A DNA stretch of 64,000 bases from Sapria himalayana (Eukaryota; Streptophyta; Magnoliopsida; Malpighiales; Rafflesiaceae): positions 610,017-674,016 of the forward strand of contig JAREIK010002271.1 in NCBI GenBank assembly GCA_029783825.1, given 5' to 3'. Below, piece by piece: positions 12,571 through 24,650 of this stretch (positions within the stretch are counted from its first letter, which is position 1; the number at the start of each line of letters is the position of its first letter). The notes under the pieces are model-generated. The model saw only the letters and a list, made by a program, of their open reading frames with translations, ran no database searches and had not been told where the DNA came from. The position numbers and the translations under genes were made by a program.

Positions 12571-13060
12571 GGCTATGTTTGTTTTTGGGGCTGAACACTA
12601 AAAGCAATTTTCTTTCAGTATTCAGTTGTTTGTTTTTCAACAAAATTGTGACTTAATGCTGAATTTTATTTAAAAAAAAATTATGAATAAAATAAGTTAA
12701 ATTATTTGACTTTTTCTAATAAAAAAAATCATTTTATACCGAAATAAAGAAAAATTCATCATTACCCAGTAAAGAGGAGAGCTAATAATACTCATGATTA
12801 TGGATGATAAATAAAGATTTGGGACAAAGCTACCTCATATAGACTTGGCTCATGTATTTTTTTTAATTTCACCTCATTATCATCTCTACTCATTATCCAA
12901 TATTAAAAAATAAACAATTTAATACTTAATGCTATTAAATCAATTCAGTATTAAGCTCAAAAAAAAAAAATCTATTCAGCATTAAGTTCAAAAAAAGTTC
13001 TATTTAACATTAAGCTCAAAAAAAAAATTCTATTCAGCATTAAAAAAAGCAAACACCACC
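12571..13060. mobile_element. 490-bp MITE, PIF/Harbinger-like
   Basis: Termini read GGCTATGTTTGTTTTT on the left and, inward from the right, GGTGGTGTTTGCTTTT, giving an imperfect inverted repeat of the GG..(T)GTTTG type seen in Tourist-like MITEs. TTG (possibly CTTG) is duplicated on both sides. Removing the segment rejoins a Copia pol motif: KNNTW before, and the CEIF/K.IEYKWMFK block after. The interior is AT-rich with three near-repeats of ATTAAGCTCAAAAAAA and no coding capacity. The TTG target differs from the usual TTA/TAA, so superfamily is tentative. Confidence 0.72.
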
Positions 13061-14850
13061 TTGAACTATTGTGAAATTTTCTTCAAATCAAAAGACAATT
13101 GAATACAAATGGATGTTCAAAAGAAAAATAAAAGCTAAATGAAGAAATGGAAAAATACAAAATAGGAATATTTTCTGAAGGTTTTTCTCAGGTTGAAGCC
13201 ATTGATTATCATGAGATTTTCTCTCATATAGCAAAAGACCTCTATCTGAATGGTATTGACAACTGCAACCAAATCCGATCTACAAGCCGAACAGTCTAAT
13301 ATGAATATTTTTTTTTCATGGAGACCTAAAATGATATCTATATGAAGCAACTTGAATGCTTTGAGATATGAGGCAAATAAGGTATGGTGTCCAAGCTAAG
13401 TAAATTATTATATGAGTTAAAACAATCTACAAGGATATGGTATAAGTTTGATTCTTATGTCCAACTACAATTCAGCAGATATGAGACTGAACATATGTGC
13501 ACACAAAACAATTAGGCAATGATTTTATTATCTTAGTCTTATATGCTGATGATGTATTCTAGTTGAACATAAAAAGAAGATGATCAACACTATGGAGAGC
13601 ATATTGGCACACAAGTTTGACATTACAGAACTCATGACATCAAGGTTGATACTTGGCAATGAAAATTCATAGAAATCAAAAAAAAAATATTATTTCTCAA
13701 ACATGAAAAATATGTTAAAGAAGTATCTCAGAAGATTAAATATATAGAATAACAAATCAGTTAATGCGCTCATACCTATTGAGATGAAGCTCTCAACAAA
13801 GCAATGTCTCATAACTCAAGAGAAAAAAGAGAAGATAGCTTTTGTTTTGTATGCTAGTGCAATCATAAATTTAATATATGTTATGGTTTGTAGTTATACA
13901 AGACCTGATATTTTATATATAGTGAGAGTTCTTAGTAGATGTATATCCAACCCAAAAAAAGAGCATTAGAAACTTATTAAAAGAGTGCTCAAATATCTTC
14001 ATGAAACTCTTAATTTTGTGTTGTAATTTGATAGTAAAAATAATTTATACCTGAATGGTATTGGCTATTAAAGCCAAATTCAATCTAAAAGTTGAATAGT
14101 TGAATATGAAAATTATCTTTCTTCATGGAAACCTAAATGAAGATATCTATATGAAGCAACTCGAATGTCTTGAGGTACAAAGCAAAGAGTTAAAACAATC
14201 TCCGAGAGTGTGGTATATGAAGTTTGATTCTCATATCCTCCAACTATAATTGAGAAAATATGAAACAGACAACTAAGCATGCACAAAATAGTTAGGTAAT
14301 GATTTTGTTATTTTAGACATATATGTTGAAGACAACAAGTTACTTCTAGTTGAACTTAACAGAAAGATGATCAACATGGTAGAAGACATAATGTCACACA
14401 TGTTTGACATGACAAAACTCAAAATAACAAGGCTAATACGTAGAATGAAAATTCATAGAAATCAGGAAAAAAAATGTTGTTTCTCAAGCAAAAAAAAATA
14501 TGTTGAAGAAATACTTCAAATATTAAATATATTGAATCACAAATCGGTTAATATGCCCATACCAACTAAGATGCAGCTGTCAATAAAGAAGTGTCTCATA
14601 ACTCAAGAAAAAAATTAGTAGATAGTAGTTAGCACTTGTTCCATATACTAGTACAGTTGGCAGTTTAATATATGTTATGTTGTAGTTGTACGCGACTTGA
14701 TATTTCATATATAATTAAAGTTGTTAGTAGACATATGTCCAATACAAAAAAGACATTGAAAAATTGTCAAGAGAATGCTTAGGTAACTTCACGAAACTCT
14801 TAATTTTTTATTGCAATTCGATAATAACAGCACGAACAAGTTTTCAAGGT
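13061..14850 (+). pseudogene. Copia reverse transcriptase and RNase H, tandemly duplicated
   Basis: It begins with an IEYKWMFKRK block (family form IGYKWVFKIK), then FSQVEAIDYHEIFSHI (family: YSQVEGIDFNEIFSPV), FFFMET.NDIYMKQLECFE (family: FLHGELEEEIYMKQPEGF), LYELKQSTRIWYKFDS, and YASAIINLIYVMVCSYTRPD at about 13850, all canonical Copia RT/RNase H landmarks. From about 14051 the RT landmarks start again (IYMKQLECLEVQSKE, KQSPRVWYMKFDS) and run to a second RNase H start. The protein would copy retroelement RNA into DNA. Multiple stops and frameshifts in both copies make it inactive. Confidence 0.85.
13246..14850. repeat. 805-bp direct tandem duplication inside Copia pol
   Basis: The word CTGAATGGTATTG occurs at 13246 and 14051, and from each point the same succession of RT and RNase H motifs follows. 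The offset stays near 805 bp throughout. The copies differ at many sites, so the duplication preceded much of the decay. The shared CTGAATGGTATTG at the joint suggests unequal exchange or template switching. Confidence 0.8.
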
Positions 14851-15046
14851 TAGTGAAGTTGAAACTATTTGGGATAGAAATGCGGATGTCATAAAATTCA
14901 CAATCAATTATGCGTGCAATTTGAATGGTAAAATTGAGTTGAATGAGTACAAAGCAGCCAATAATTACTCTTTTATCTACTAAAGTAAAATACATGACCC
15001 TTACCCATGCTAAAAAGAAAGCATAGATTAGAAGACTACTTGGAGT

Positions 15047-16050
15047 TTGAAGTGCCAAATGGGCCGGCCAGCCCGAGCCTGGCCCAAGGCAGGGTCCGAC
15101 TCTGTCGTGCTTAGTCCGACATGGCAAGGTCCAGAATCGTATCTTGGCCCGTGCCAAGCTGGCTCGAGGAACAGCTCATATCATGACGTGTCGTGCTGAG
15201 GTAACCCAAGCCTCGTACTAGGCCAAACATGGCCCGGTACCCTGGCCTGAAGGCATGGTCATCGGCATGACCCGAACCATGCCCCACCCCCCAACCCCAG
15301 ATGGCCAAATCTTGGGCTGGTATTCAAGAGAGTCCATGTCCGAATTCCGAACTCCGAATGGCCACACTCGACCACCCAAATCTCCTACAGATTCTATAAG
15401 CCAAAGCTTCTAGAATTTGTGACCGTTGGGTCAGTTTGGCGGTCGAACAGATCCAACGGTCATAAAATACATGCCTTTTAAGTTGTTGGATTTGGCCCCA
15501 ATAGCTGGTAGCAGAAATCCGATGGCTGTCGTGATTCTACCAATTATATATACTAATAAAATTCAAAAAAATATAAAAAATATTTTTTTAAAATTACATT
15601 TTTCAAATCTATATATATTTACCTCCTCTCATTCTGAATTTTTATCTTATCTACCTCTCTCTCTCTCGTATTATATCTCCATTACCTCTCGAAAATCTTG
15701 TTTCTTTGTCTCTCTTAGTATATTCTTTCAGTTTTGACTTTTGAGACTCGGGTGCAAAGTATGAACTATCAATTACAATATGGACATCATAAAACAAACG
15801 AAATTTTACGCATTAAAAATATTAATTTTTAAATTTTGTTTAATTTAATTATTTTCATTTTAAAATTAGTTATAAATTTTAGTTTAATTTATATAAATTA
15901 ATATTTAATTAAAAAACAAAATTTATAATATAATTAATAAACTAGTAACAAATTAAAATGACAAATAAAAATTTTAATGATAATAACAAAATTAATTTAA
16001 ACATAATCATAAAAAATTACGAAAAAAAAATAATTTTTTAATAAGGATAA
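15047..16050 (+). mobile_element. hAT element, 5' end only
   Basis: It starts with the hAT terminus (TTGAAGTGCCAAATGGGC) immediately after the Copia RNase H motif. It is the reverse complement of the right end of the hAT at 32795-43971: GC-rich subterminal zone, an AACGGT-containing block near 15425-15530, a CT-rich tract (15650-15720) corresponding to the GA tract of the other copies, then an AT-rich leader. It stops at about 16050, just before the BED zinc-finger coding region would begin, where the Athila-like LTR starts. Transposase orientation would be plus. Confidence 0.8.
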
Positions 16051-16053
16051 TTA

Positions 16054-18560
16054 TGTCAACTCATATTAACTAATCACACTAAATAATCCATGATAATAAC
16101 AACAAAAAATTATCATGACTTTGTTACACTATCTAATTTTATTAATTAGGTAATGTTCCAAAAGCTTGTTAATGAGAGTGTCTTTATAATAGAAATCTAC
16201 AAGTGAATGAGTTATATAAATAGTAAAGTGGACTTTATTAATATATCAATCTCATAGGGATTATATTAGTAGTTCAGTTATTCAATAGCGAGACATCTCA
16301 TTTTAGTAAAATGAATATTCAAATTATTAGACAATCTTTGATCCACATGTTTATTTATCTAATCTTTGTGATGATATTTAAGTTGCTTGACTTGCTTTAT
16401 ATTTGGAGATAGAATGAAGGTTGGGATATTGTGCTATAATTTTTTTTCGCTGATAGCATGCAAAGTAATTATTATTAGTGAGCCTATTCAAATGGTGGTC
16501 TCCTTGTAGATGTCCCCTTAGTACATCACTACTTGGCCAACAAATTAATCTCTACTAAAGAGTCAATCATAATCTCATATCTTTTAAATAACTTCATCAA
16601 CTTACCTTGATGGTTATTTCATATGCATACTTTTATTCTCTAACATCATGTGTCATAAAGACTAAATATTGATATAGTTTAAAAGTATTTGTATTTTAGC
16701 TTCGTTAGAACCATACTCACATAATTAATATATGCTTCTCTTGAGTTTTACTAGTGATAACCATACAAGTAAAAGTAACTCATAAGGCTATCACCACCTG
16801 TTAGTCAAAATATACTCATACATATCTCAAGGATTTTCTATTTTCGTACTCCTCAATATCAATATGACTCTCACACAAAAGGTGAACTCCTTAGGAGAAT
16901 GTTCTACTTAATATCCATCCAAATCAAAAATAAGTTCTATTAAGACATGTATAATGGATTGGTGTCTAAAAACATTCATACTTTTTGCTTTGTAAGCACC
17001 ATACTTATGATAATTAACTTTCTCAAATTTTAGGTTTCAACATATAGGTTTATCTCATGCATCTAGTTGAAAGGTTGTTATTTCCTTCCTACCATAAATA
17101 CAAGTGAGCCTCATGAATTACTTATCATCATCTATCATGAAAATCTTGAAAAAATATATTTATAGTTAAAATCCAAGTTCAAGTTTGATTTAATCATCCA
17201 TCCATCAATATCCATTATATAAAATAAATCAAATATATTCATTAATAAATATAATATCAATATCACATCACATATATCAATTTACACAAACCCTAGACCC
17301 AAGTTAATTTGGTAAAATTTTTTGAATCTACCCTATGGAGAAAAAGAGAGCCATAGCCCCCAATTCTAGAGATTATATTAAGTTTCATGTCCCATTGATT
17401 GCTTGTAGATCTTCTAAAGAGTGAAAAATTCACTTTAATGTTTGGTAGGTGTACCTAGTTTGGCATGCTGCATAAAGTTAAAGGAAGAAGATTGAGAGAT
17501 TTCTATGATTTTTTTTTCACTTTTATACTTAATTGACTCTATATTATTCTAAGTAGAAAGTCACAACTTTTAGAAGAAACTCATATCTTTGGACTTCATC
17601 ATTTATGCTTGAGGTTGTGACACTAGAAAGTGACTATGACTCTGGACTATATCCCAATATTTTTGTAATACAAAGTTATAACACTAGAAATGATGATGAC
17701 TTGTTCCTAATGTCTCTATAATAGGATGTCATGACATTGTGAAGTGGACAAGGCTACATGTATTTGTATTTTTGTCTTTAATAAAAAGCTACTACACTGG
17801 AAATGACTATGGTGTGGTGAAAGGCTTCTCATATAAATATATGGCCACATTGATTTGATAAAGTTGAGGAATTGGCACTGTTAGTACTTGATTATTATAT
17901 GGCAATAATACTAGGAAATAACCATGACACTAATAAGATCTCTCTTGTATATTCTATTGCTATGACTCTAGGAAATGACAATGGCACAAAATTTGTCCTT
18001 CAAATGTCTTCAAGTTTTCAAGACACTATGGGTTGTCACGTCACTAGTCTTCTCTTCTCTCATATACCATGTTATGACACTATAAGACTTCTAGGACACT
18101 GGTTTTCTCTTCTCTTCTCTCATATATCATAGCTTTGTCTTTCTTTGAGGATAAGATTCACAATTTTGAGAAATAGTCATACTCGAGTAATGTCATTTGT
18201 AACTTTTATTATCTCAAAAGTTATGATACTAAAAAAATTGTCATTACTTTGGCTTGAGTAGTTTTGGTTCTATAATCTTTTATAGCTTTAAATTTGTGGT
18301 TTAGTAAAAAGGCCATTGGTATGACTTGGGATTACTGAGCCATGTTGAAGATAGGGTCATAATGCTTAGAATTGGTCGTGATCTTGAGCACTAGTGGTAC
18401 ACTTGGTTATTGTAACATAAAATTAATGTTGCATCCATTTAAATTTTATGTAATAAATATGGCTATGACTCCTTGATAATATTATAACCACTAAAAATGT
18501 ATAGATGGAAAAGCTTAGGTAATTTATCAAGTTAGAATGAAATGTTATTAAACAATATCA
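16054..18560 (-). mobile_element. Athila-like Gypsy LTR, minus sense (uninterrupted copy)
   Basis: It begins TGTCAACTCATATTAAC and is collinear with 27221 onward (TGTCAGCTCATATTGAC) across the whole of the second copy once that copy's nested elements are removed. On the minus strand it ends TTGACA, giving the expected CA terminus. Its inner part carries the degenerate repeat listed separately. Because this copy has no insertion at about 17020 and 17450, it provides the empty-site state for both hAT insertions in the second LTR. The right limit is set by where similarity to the fragment at 24138-24650 fades. Confidence 0.72.
17610..18100. repeat. Degenerate repeat of about 58 bp within the LTR
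   Basis: Phrases related to TATGACACTAGAAATGACT recur at 17617, 17675, 17730, 17790, 17902, 17962 and 18070, mostly 55-60 bp apart. Identity between units is low outside the core words (T-x-TGAC, CTAG-AAATGAC). The other LTR copies carry the same kind of words. Confidence 0.6.
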
Positions 18561-18594
18561 GTGAAGTGAATATTTTTGATACATGAGGGATAGA

Positions 18595-19340
18595 ATTCAT
18601 GGGGTCATTCCCTTCTTCCATTGGCAAAGAGTGCATACTGTTAGTAGTGAATTACATGTCTAAATGGATTAAAGTAATAGCCACACAAAAAAACATGCAA
18701 AGACAGATGTGAGTTTCCTACATAGTAATATTTTCATGTAGTTTAGCACACTATAATGTGTTATAAGTAATGAAAGAAGTCATTTTTATAACTAATCACT
18801 TGATGCTTGTTTGGCTAAGCATGATAGTAGGCAAAATATGGGACTTGCATATCATCCACAAACAAATGCGCAAGTAGAATACTCAAACATAGAAATTAAT
18901 AATATCTTGGAAAAGATAGTCAATCTATTAAGAAAAGATTGATATCAAAGGTTGAAGGATGCTTTGTAGGCATATAGAGTAGAATTTAAGACACCCCTAG
19001 GTACGTCTCACTATATACTTGGTTTTGGAAAGGTTTATCATTTGCTTGTCGAAATTAAACATCAAGCATGATGAGAAATACAACAAACAAATTATAAAGT
19101 AGAGAATATAAAAGAAAAGAGGTGTCTTCAAATGAGTGAACTAGAAGAATTGAAGAATAAAGCCTATGACAATGCTCAGATCTACAAAGACAAAAAAAAA
19201 ATAACATCACAAGAATCTACAAAAAATAAGTTCAAAATAGAAGAAAATGTCTTGGTTTGAAACTCATGTCTCAAGTTATTTACAATAAAGTTGAAGTCTC
19301 GATGATATGAATCATAATTTCAACAGTGATGCTTTATGGG
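18595..19340 (+). pseudogene. Athila-type Gypsy integrase, remnant
   Basis: In order: GPFPS at the integrase core start, an E.HV-x-M-D segment matching VDYVSKWVEA, CVISNERSHFYN (family: AIISDEGTHFCN, second catalytic Asp), MGLAYHPQTNAQVEYSN (family: VATAYHPQTSGQVEVSN, catalytic Glu region), LKDAL.AYRVEFKTPLGTS (family: LDDALWAYRTAYKTPIGMS), and LQMSELEELKNKAYDNAQ (family: LNELEELRNEAYENA). The last block is typical of the Athila/Tat lineage and assigns the element. Several in-frame stops and diverged catalytic positions make it inactive. It runs plus, opposite to the LTR on its left and the protease-gag on its right. Confidence 0.88.
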
Positions 19341-19999
19341 GAAATTATAGTAAAATTTAAAAATATGATAGAAATTTAAGGTAAATTGACAAAGATAAAA
19401 GAATTATAAGAGAGAGAAATAACTTGAGTTTGGAATAGTGGAAAAATAAGAGTCATGACAATATGTTGTTGAGATATAGTCACAAAAACCAACAAGGATG
19501 AAGTGCAAGTTGAAAAAATTCATCTAGCTAAGGATGTTAAATCTAACACTTTTTTGAAGATTACCCAAATAGTTAGTTTCAGCTTTGATGAAAAAAAATA
19601 AACTAATTATGCCCACTAATTCATACACAAAAGAACATATTCAATGATTCAAGATTCTTCATCCAAAGAAAAATAAACAACCACAACATTCAAACATAGT
19701 CATGAAAATTCTCTTCCTTTTATGTCGTGTTATAGTTTTTTCTTTTGTAGTTTGATGTCCTGAAAGCTCTTCAAAAAAAGAGCAAGACTCATTGCCTGGG
19801 GATGAGAGACATTTTTAGTGTGCAAGTTTGTTAAAAACTTAATCTACCAACCTTTTTGGGTTGTTTGATATGGATTGCTTGATGTGTTTGTATTAATTTG
19901 GGCTCTAAATAAAAATATTTCATTAAATCATGGTTTAGATGGAATTGGATGTATAGTAGTAAAATCAGATATACATTATATATAATTGGTGAACTTGAT
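19341..19999 (+). other. Integrase C-terminal tail and 3' untranslated region of the Athila-like element
   Basis: After the integrase the frame decays. At about 19795-19830 the words TGCCTGGGGATGAGAGA and TTTTTAGTGTGCAAGTTTG match the purine-rich motif and start of the long 3' region that follow pol in Athila/Tat elements (family style: GGGGACGAG...TTTAAGTTTGGGGGTG). No further coding sequence is seen. Confidence 0.55.
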
Positions 20000-22300
20000 G
20001 GAGTCTATTCATGTCATGATTTATTTACACTATTCATGAGTCTATTGAGAAGTTATGATAGCCTTTCATTGTTATGACTCTACAAAATAAGTTGTGAAAA
20101 TTTTTGTATGCCACATTTCTATCAACAAGTTGTCATATTCTTTTTAATATTGAATATTATCTTCATGACTCTACAATTGGAGTCACAGTCATACTATTAG
20201 TAAAATATAATAATGACAATGACTTTATTTTCATGTCATGGAAAACATGTACCACACTAGAACCAAAAATCATGACATTTTGCAATATTGTGACTTCATC
20301 TATATAAAGCCAAAAATACTACACCAATCAATTTTAAGTTAGCATTCTTTTGTCACCATTACTGTGTTCCAAATAATATTTGTCTCACTTGTGGCCATCC
20401 TGCTATCAAAACTTTGTGATATGGGGAGGGAAAGCCTCACTCATGTCATTCTTACTATCATGACTTTGTTCTCCAAAGAATAAAGATCTCAATCATATTA
20501 TTCTCACCATTATGGCTATGTATTTTAGAGATTAAATTCATGGTCATTATTGTTGTAATAACTTTGTATTCAAGAGAGTATTTATCTTAGTTGTAGGATA
20601 GATTTATTTCCACTAGAACATTGTATTCTAGAGTAAAATTAATTCAGTCATGATATTCTTACCACTATGACGATGAATTCCAGAGAAGAAATATTGAGTC
20701 CATTACATTCCTTTTCCACCTAGCTAGATATTTGTACTCAAGAAAAGATTTAGAGACATGATGAAGTTGTGACTTCAACCTAGCATCACAACTCTCATCT
20801 TAAAGAGCCACATGAAACCTCAATCTATAAAAAAAAGATTTAGAATTTTTCAGAATAAAGGATAGAGGGATCATATTTCAAGCCCAAAAGCATATAAAAC
20901 CTTGAGAAGTATGACTTCCAACTTCCAATTAGGGGAAAATATAAGATAAACACAAATAAAAAATAAATTAAATTAGGTTTTGAGGCTTAGATCCTTACTT
21001 GAACTGTCATTAGGAATCCTTGATTCTACAAGATGTCACACCAAACATCTTATACAAATTCTTCATCAATGTCTGGCTAAATTAAGATATAGTGTTGATT
21101 TATTATACTTGTGTTATAATGATATGATTATATAATATTTATTTATGGTAATATTGTGATTTAAATATTGATGGATATGGATATTATTTTAAACTAAAAT
21201 TTAGGGTTTTTACTATAGCATATATTTATGCATGTTGATAATGATTAATGCTGATAGGTAAGTCACATGACAAAATCATGAGGTATGATATGAAGGAAGT
21301 GAGAAACCTTTTAATTCTATCATGTTAAATAAAAACCTATGCATAAAAACCTAAGATTTATGTAATTTTAATTATTACAAGTATTGTGCTCATAGAACCA
21401 AAGGCACAACCATATTTATGAATAATCTATTGTGCATATTTTAGAAGAAATAATCTTCAAATAATATATGCGTTATGCAGAATGTCTAACTTAATAGTTT
21501 TACCATAGTGTGAGAATCATGTATTGATCAAGACAAATAGTGACAAGTAAATCATGAGACACATGCAAGTGGAGGTGTATCATATGGCGGTGATATATGA
21601 GTCATTTTCTTTTATATGATTTCTATATGTGAGATTCATTTAGAAATATATGTTAATCAATGAGAGTATGACACTAACAAAGCTGAAAAAGAAAATTTAA
21701 TTATTACTACATTCATTTACATATTGACAATATTAAAGGTTGGAGAATAAAAAATACATACTCAAAATAGTTATTTTGGATAGTTGACATATTGCCTAAA
21801 AGGAGTAGACATGTGAATGACCTATGAACGAAATAAGTGTGATTTTGGTGGTTAAATATCGAAAGGACAACTATGAGGAGACTATGCTTAGTAGTGATAT
21901 TTCAAGAATAATAACCACCTTGTATGCTAAGAGAGCACTAAGGTATTTTCATATTTATTACCTTTAGTCTAATAATTAAGCATAATATTTCTCAAATACT
22001 AAATGAATCTCATAATACACAATGAAGTGAGCTAATCCTAGAGTCTAAGTATCTTTTCAAAACTAAAGTCTAACGAATCAACTAAAATAGTTGTTAGTTC
22101 ACCAATGTTTGGTCAAACTACCTATATAATCCCGATGAGATTGATATCTAGACTAATATATATTTTTACTACTTGTATGACTCATATACTTGCAAAACTC
22201 TATTAAATAAAAATCATCATCAAATATCTTTTGGGACCATGTCATAATTAAAAAGTTTTAATGATGTAACAAAGTCATGGTAGTTATAACATTATACCAT
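20000..22300 (+). mobile_element. Athila-like LTR, plus sense
   Basis: About 21120-22300 is the reverse complement of the LTR at 16054-17300. Shared words include ATATTGATGGATATGG, GATAGGTAAGTCAC..GA, CCCGATGAGATTGATAT and GTAACAAAGTCATG near the end. It follows the plus-strand integrase and is therefore the 3' LTR of that element. The part from 20000 to 20830 contains the same CATGACTCT-type words as the other LTR but aligns poorly, so the 5' limit is uncertain. Confidence 0.62.
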
Positions 22301-22309
22301 ATATCTTCA

Positions 22310-24130
22310 TCAAGATGTGTCATGATTTCATTCTCATCCAGAACTTTTTCTAAGTACACAACTTTTTCCATTTCTTCATGCTAGCACTCATCCAAGAAAT
22401 CTTTTTTTCTAAATTCAACATTCTGGTTTTCAACTATGTGGATGAGTCTATCAATTCTCTAGTAGCTTTCTTTGTCTTCATAGAAATTCACAAGCATCTA
22501 TATTGGTTGCATTTTACTTATTCTTCACCCATTCAAAGAATGAATTCGTCCTTAATATCAATCAATGCCTATCTATTTGCCAAAATGGTCTTCCCAAGAT
22601 CAATAGTACATATAAGTCTTCTTTCATGTCAAACACCACAAAGTCACAAAAAAAAAAAATTCTTAACTTTGACTACAAGTCTTCAATTATCTTCTTCAGA
22701 AATTTGCTAGATCTATTATCTATTTTTAAAGAGAGAGAAGTTGAAGTAATCTTACATAAATTCAATTTTTATACAATCGACAATGACATCAAGTTCATAC
22801 TTACTCCCAACTCATAGAAGGCTTTCCTAAACATGTGCTCCCCAATAATATATAGATAGGTAAAGCTTATTGAATCTTTGAGTTTCCTTAAATTTTTTTT
22901 TAAATTATTGTACTATATTTCTCAGTCATACTCATCATTCCAAAAGTTTTCAACTTTTTCTTGCAACTCATAATATCCTTCATGAAATTCAGATAACATG
23001 GCATTTGAGATAGAGCTTTCAAGAATGGTATATTAATCTTTAACTTTCTGAAAATATTGAGAGACTTTTTAAACTATTCATCCTTCTTCTCTTTTTTGAA
23101 TCATTGTGGAAATATAAGAATGGGGTAAAGATAATGAGGGTTATTTGCATATTCTTTATGCTCCACATTATTTTCTATTTTATGTGACAATTCACTAGTA
23201 TCCCCTTCTTCATTTCCACTTCATTATGAGTTACTTCATCTACTAGAATATGTTGGGTATTAAGTTTAGTTTGTGTCATGACATTAGATGTCATGACATG
23301 AAATGTAGTGACTTTGGATATTATGACATTATCTATGATAACATTCTATTGTATATCAGATTCTTCCTTTGATTTTGCTTTTATTTTCTACCATTCTATT
23401 TTTTTTCACTAATCAAAATTATGAGTATGCATTACTTTGGATTCATCTTAGCATCACTAGGTAATCTACTAAAATTCTTTTAATTTATTGTGAGTGCAAG
23501 ATGTCCAATTTGGTTTTCAATAGTTTTCATAGTCATGCTTGTATGACCCAATCTCATTTCCACCCATCCAATTTAATATTTTTGCACATTATTTATCCTT
23601 TTGTCTCCATTATTAGTGTAATAATACAATCTTCAAATGATGACTCCACTTCTACCTTCTACTAGTTGTAATAAGAGGTTGAAGCTCCTTATATTTGGCA
23701 CCCATCGAGTTACTTTTCTATTTTGCTAATATGGAATATAGTTTTGTTGTAAATTTCCTTGGCTCTGATATAATTGATTCTCATAATAATTCTCATTTTT
23801 AGGTGATTGTGTGTAGGGATGTTGTTGTTGAGTCTAAAAAATATATTTTTTAGTATATTTGATTCTTCTACTTGATAAATTGAGTCAAAATTGCTTGCCT
23901 TCTATTATTGCAAGGGTGCCATTTCAACCATGCTTTATCTCTTCATGTGTTGGCCTAAAAACTAGTTGTATAATGCATCGATCTCGACTTTCAAGTTGAT
24001 AATCAGCCCATCTCTAAAATTTTAGCTTGTTTCCATATATTTGCTCTTTTATATTGAGTTTAGTAGTTATTTTTGGTCAACTTATCAAATAAATATATCA
24101 CATGGTGATTTGTTCATTATGAAACTACCC
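22310..24130 (-). pseudogene. Athila-type gag C-terminus and protease, remnant
   Basis: Reading minus from 24130: a gag tail rich in Gln/Asn/Tyr (QQQHPYTQSPKNENYYENQL, family style NPYSNTYNPGW..HPNF), then near 22830-22560 the retroviral-type protease with YELGVSMNLMSLSI (family: C-D-L-G-A-S-V-S-L-M-P), SLSLKIDNRSSKFLKKIIED (family: SLQLADRSIKYPRGIIED) and ILGRPFW (family: LILGRPF), which closes the protease fold. The catalytic D-S/T-G is already altered (E-L-G). Gag packages the RNA and protease processes the polyprotein. Several stops are present. No reverse transcriptase follows: the sequence runs into the inverted LTR at 22300. Confidence 0.82.
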
Positions 24131-24137
24131 AAGATTG

Positions 24138-24650
24138 TATATGTTATGACTTTGTTACACTGCATAATTTTATTAGTTAGGTGATATTCCAAAAGCTTAT
24201 TAATGAGAGTATCTCATCAATAGAGATCCCCAAGTGCATGGGTCATGCAAGCCTTGGAAATGATTATACTTGAGTAATATTCTCTGAAAATTTTAATATT
24301 CAAAAAGTTATAGCTCTTAATAATTATTGACTTTGATCTGAGTAGTTGTGGCTCTTTAATTTTTTTAAAACTCAAAAATCAGCGTTATAAAAAAGATTAT
24401 GACTTTGACTTGAGACTACTGATACATATTAATGATAAAGCCATGATAATTGGATTTGGCCACAACCTTTAGTATTAGTGGGCTACTTAGTTCTTGTTTC
24501 ATATATTTAATATTATAGCCATTTAAATTTCTCAAGAAAATTATGACCATGACTTGATGATAATATCGTAGCTACAAAGAATATGTCACAGAGTAGAAGA
24601 ATTATGATAACAAGTTAGAAGGGCCGTGTGTACAAGAATTTCCACGACCA
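24138..24650 (-). mobile_element. Internally deleted Athila-like LTR fragment, minus sense
   Basis: 24138-24250 matches 16115-16215 (ATGACTTTGTTACACT.....TTTTATTA.TTAGGT) and then continues directly with sequence matching 18150-18540, skipping about 1.9 kb of the full LTR. It lies at the 5' side of the gag-protease remnant, the place expected for that element's 5' LTR. Confidence 0.7.

Larger units (their letters stand above)
10331..15046 (+). mobile_element. Decayed Copia retrotransposon
   Basis: Plus-strand polyprotein fragments occur in Copia order: possible gag (about 10560-10760), integrase (about 11380-11640), a repetitive linker, reverse transcriptase and RNase H (13061-14850), and a terminal RNase H motif near 14970-15045 (STKVKYMTLTHAKKKA, family form STTEAEYMTLTEAVKEA). 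Integrase before reverse transcriptase is diagnostic for Copia. No LTR pair could be delimited: the left side abuts a hAT element and the right side is cut by another at 15047. Stops and frameshifts are numerous. Confidence 0.8.

Noticed and set aside
15426..15737. 103-codon plus-strand frame
   Set aside because: It lies in the non-coding leader of a hAT end; the homologous leader at 43300-43700 has no equivalent protein.
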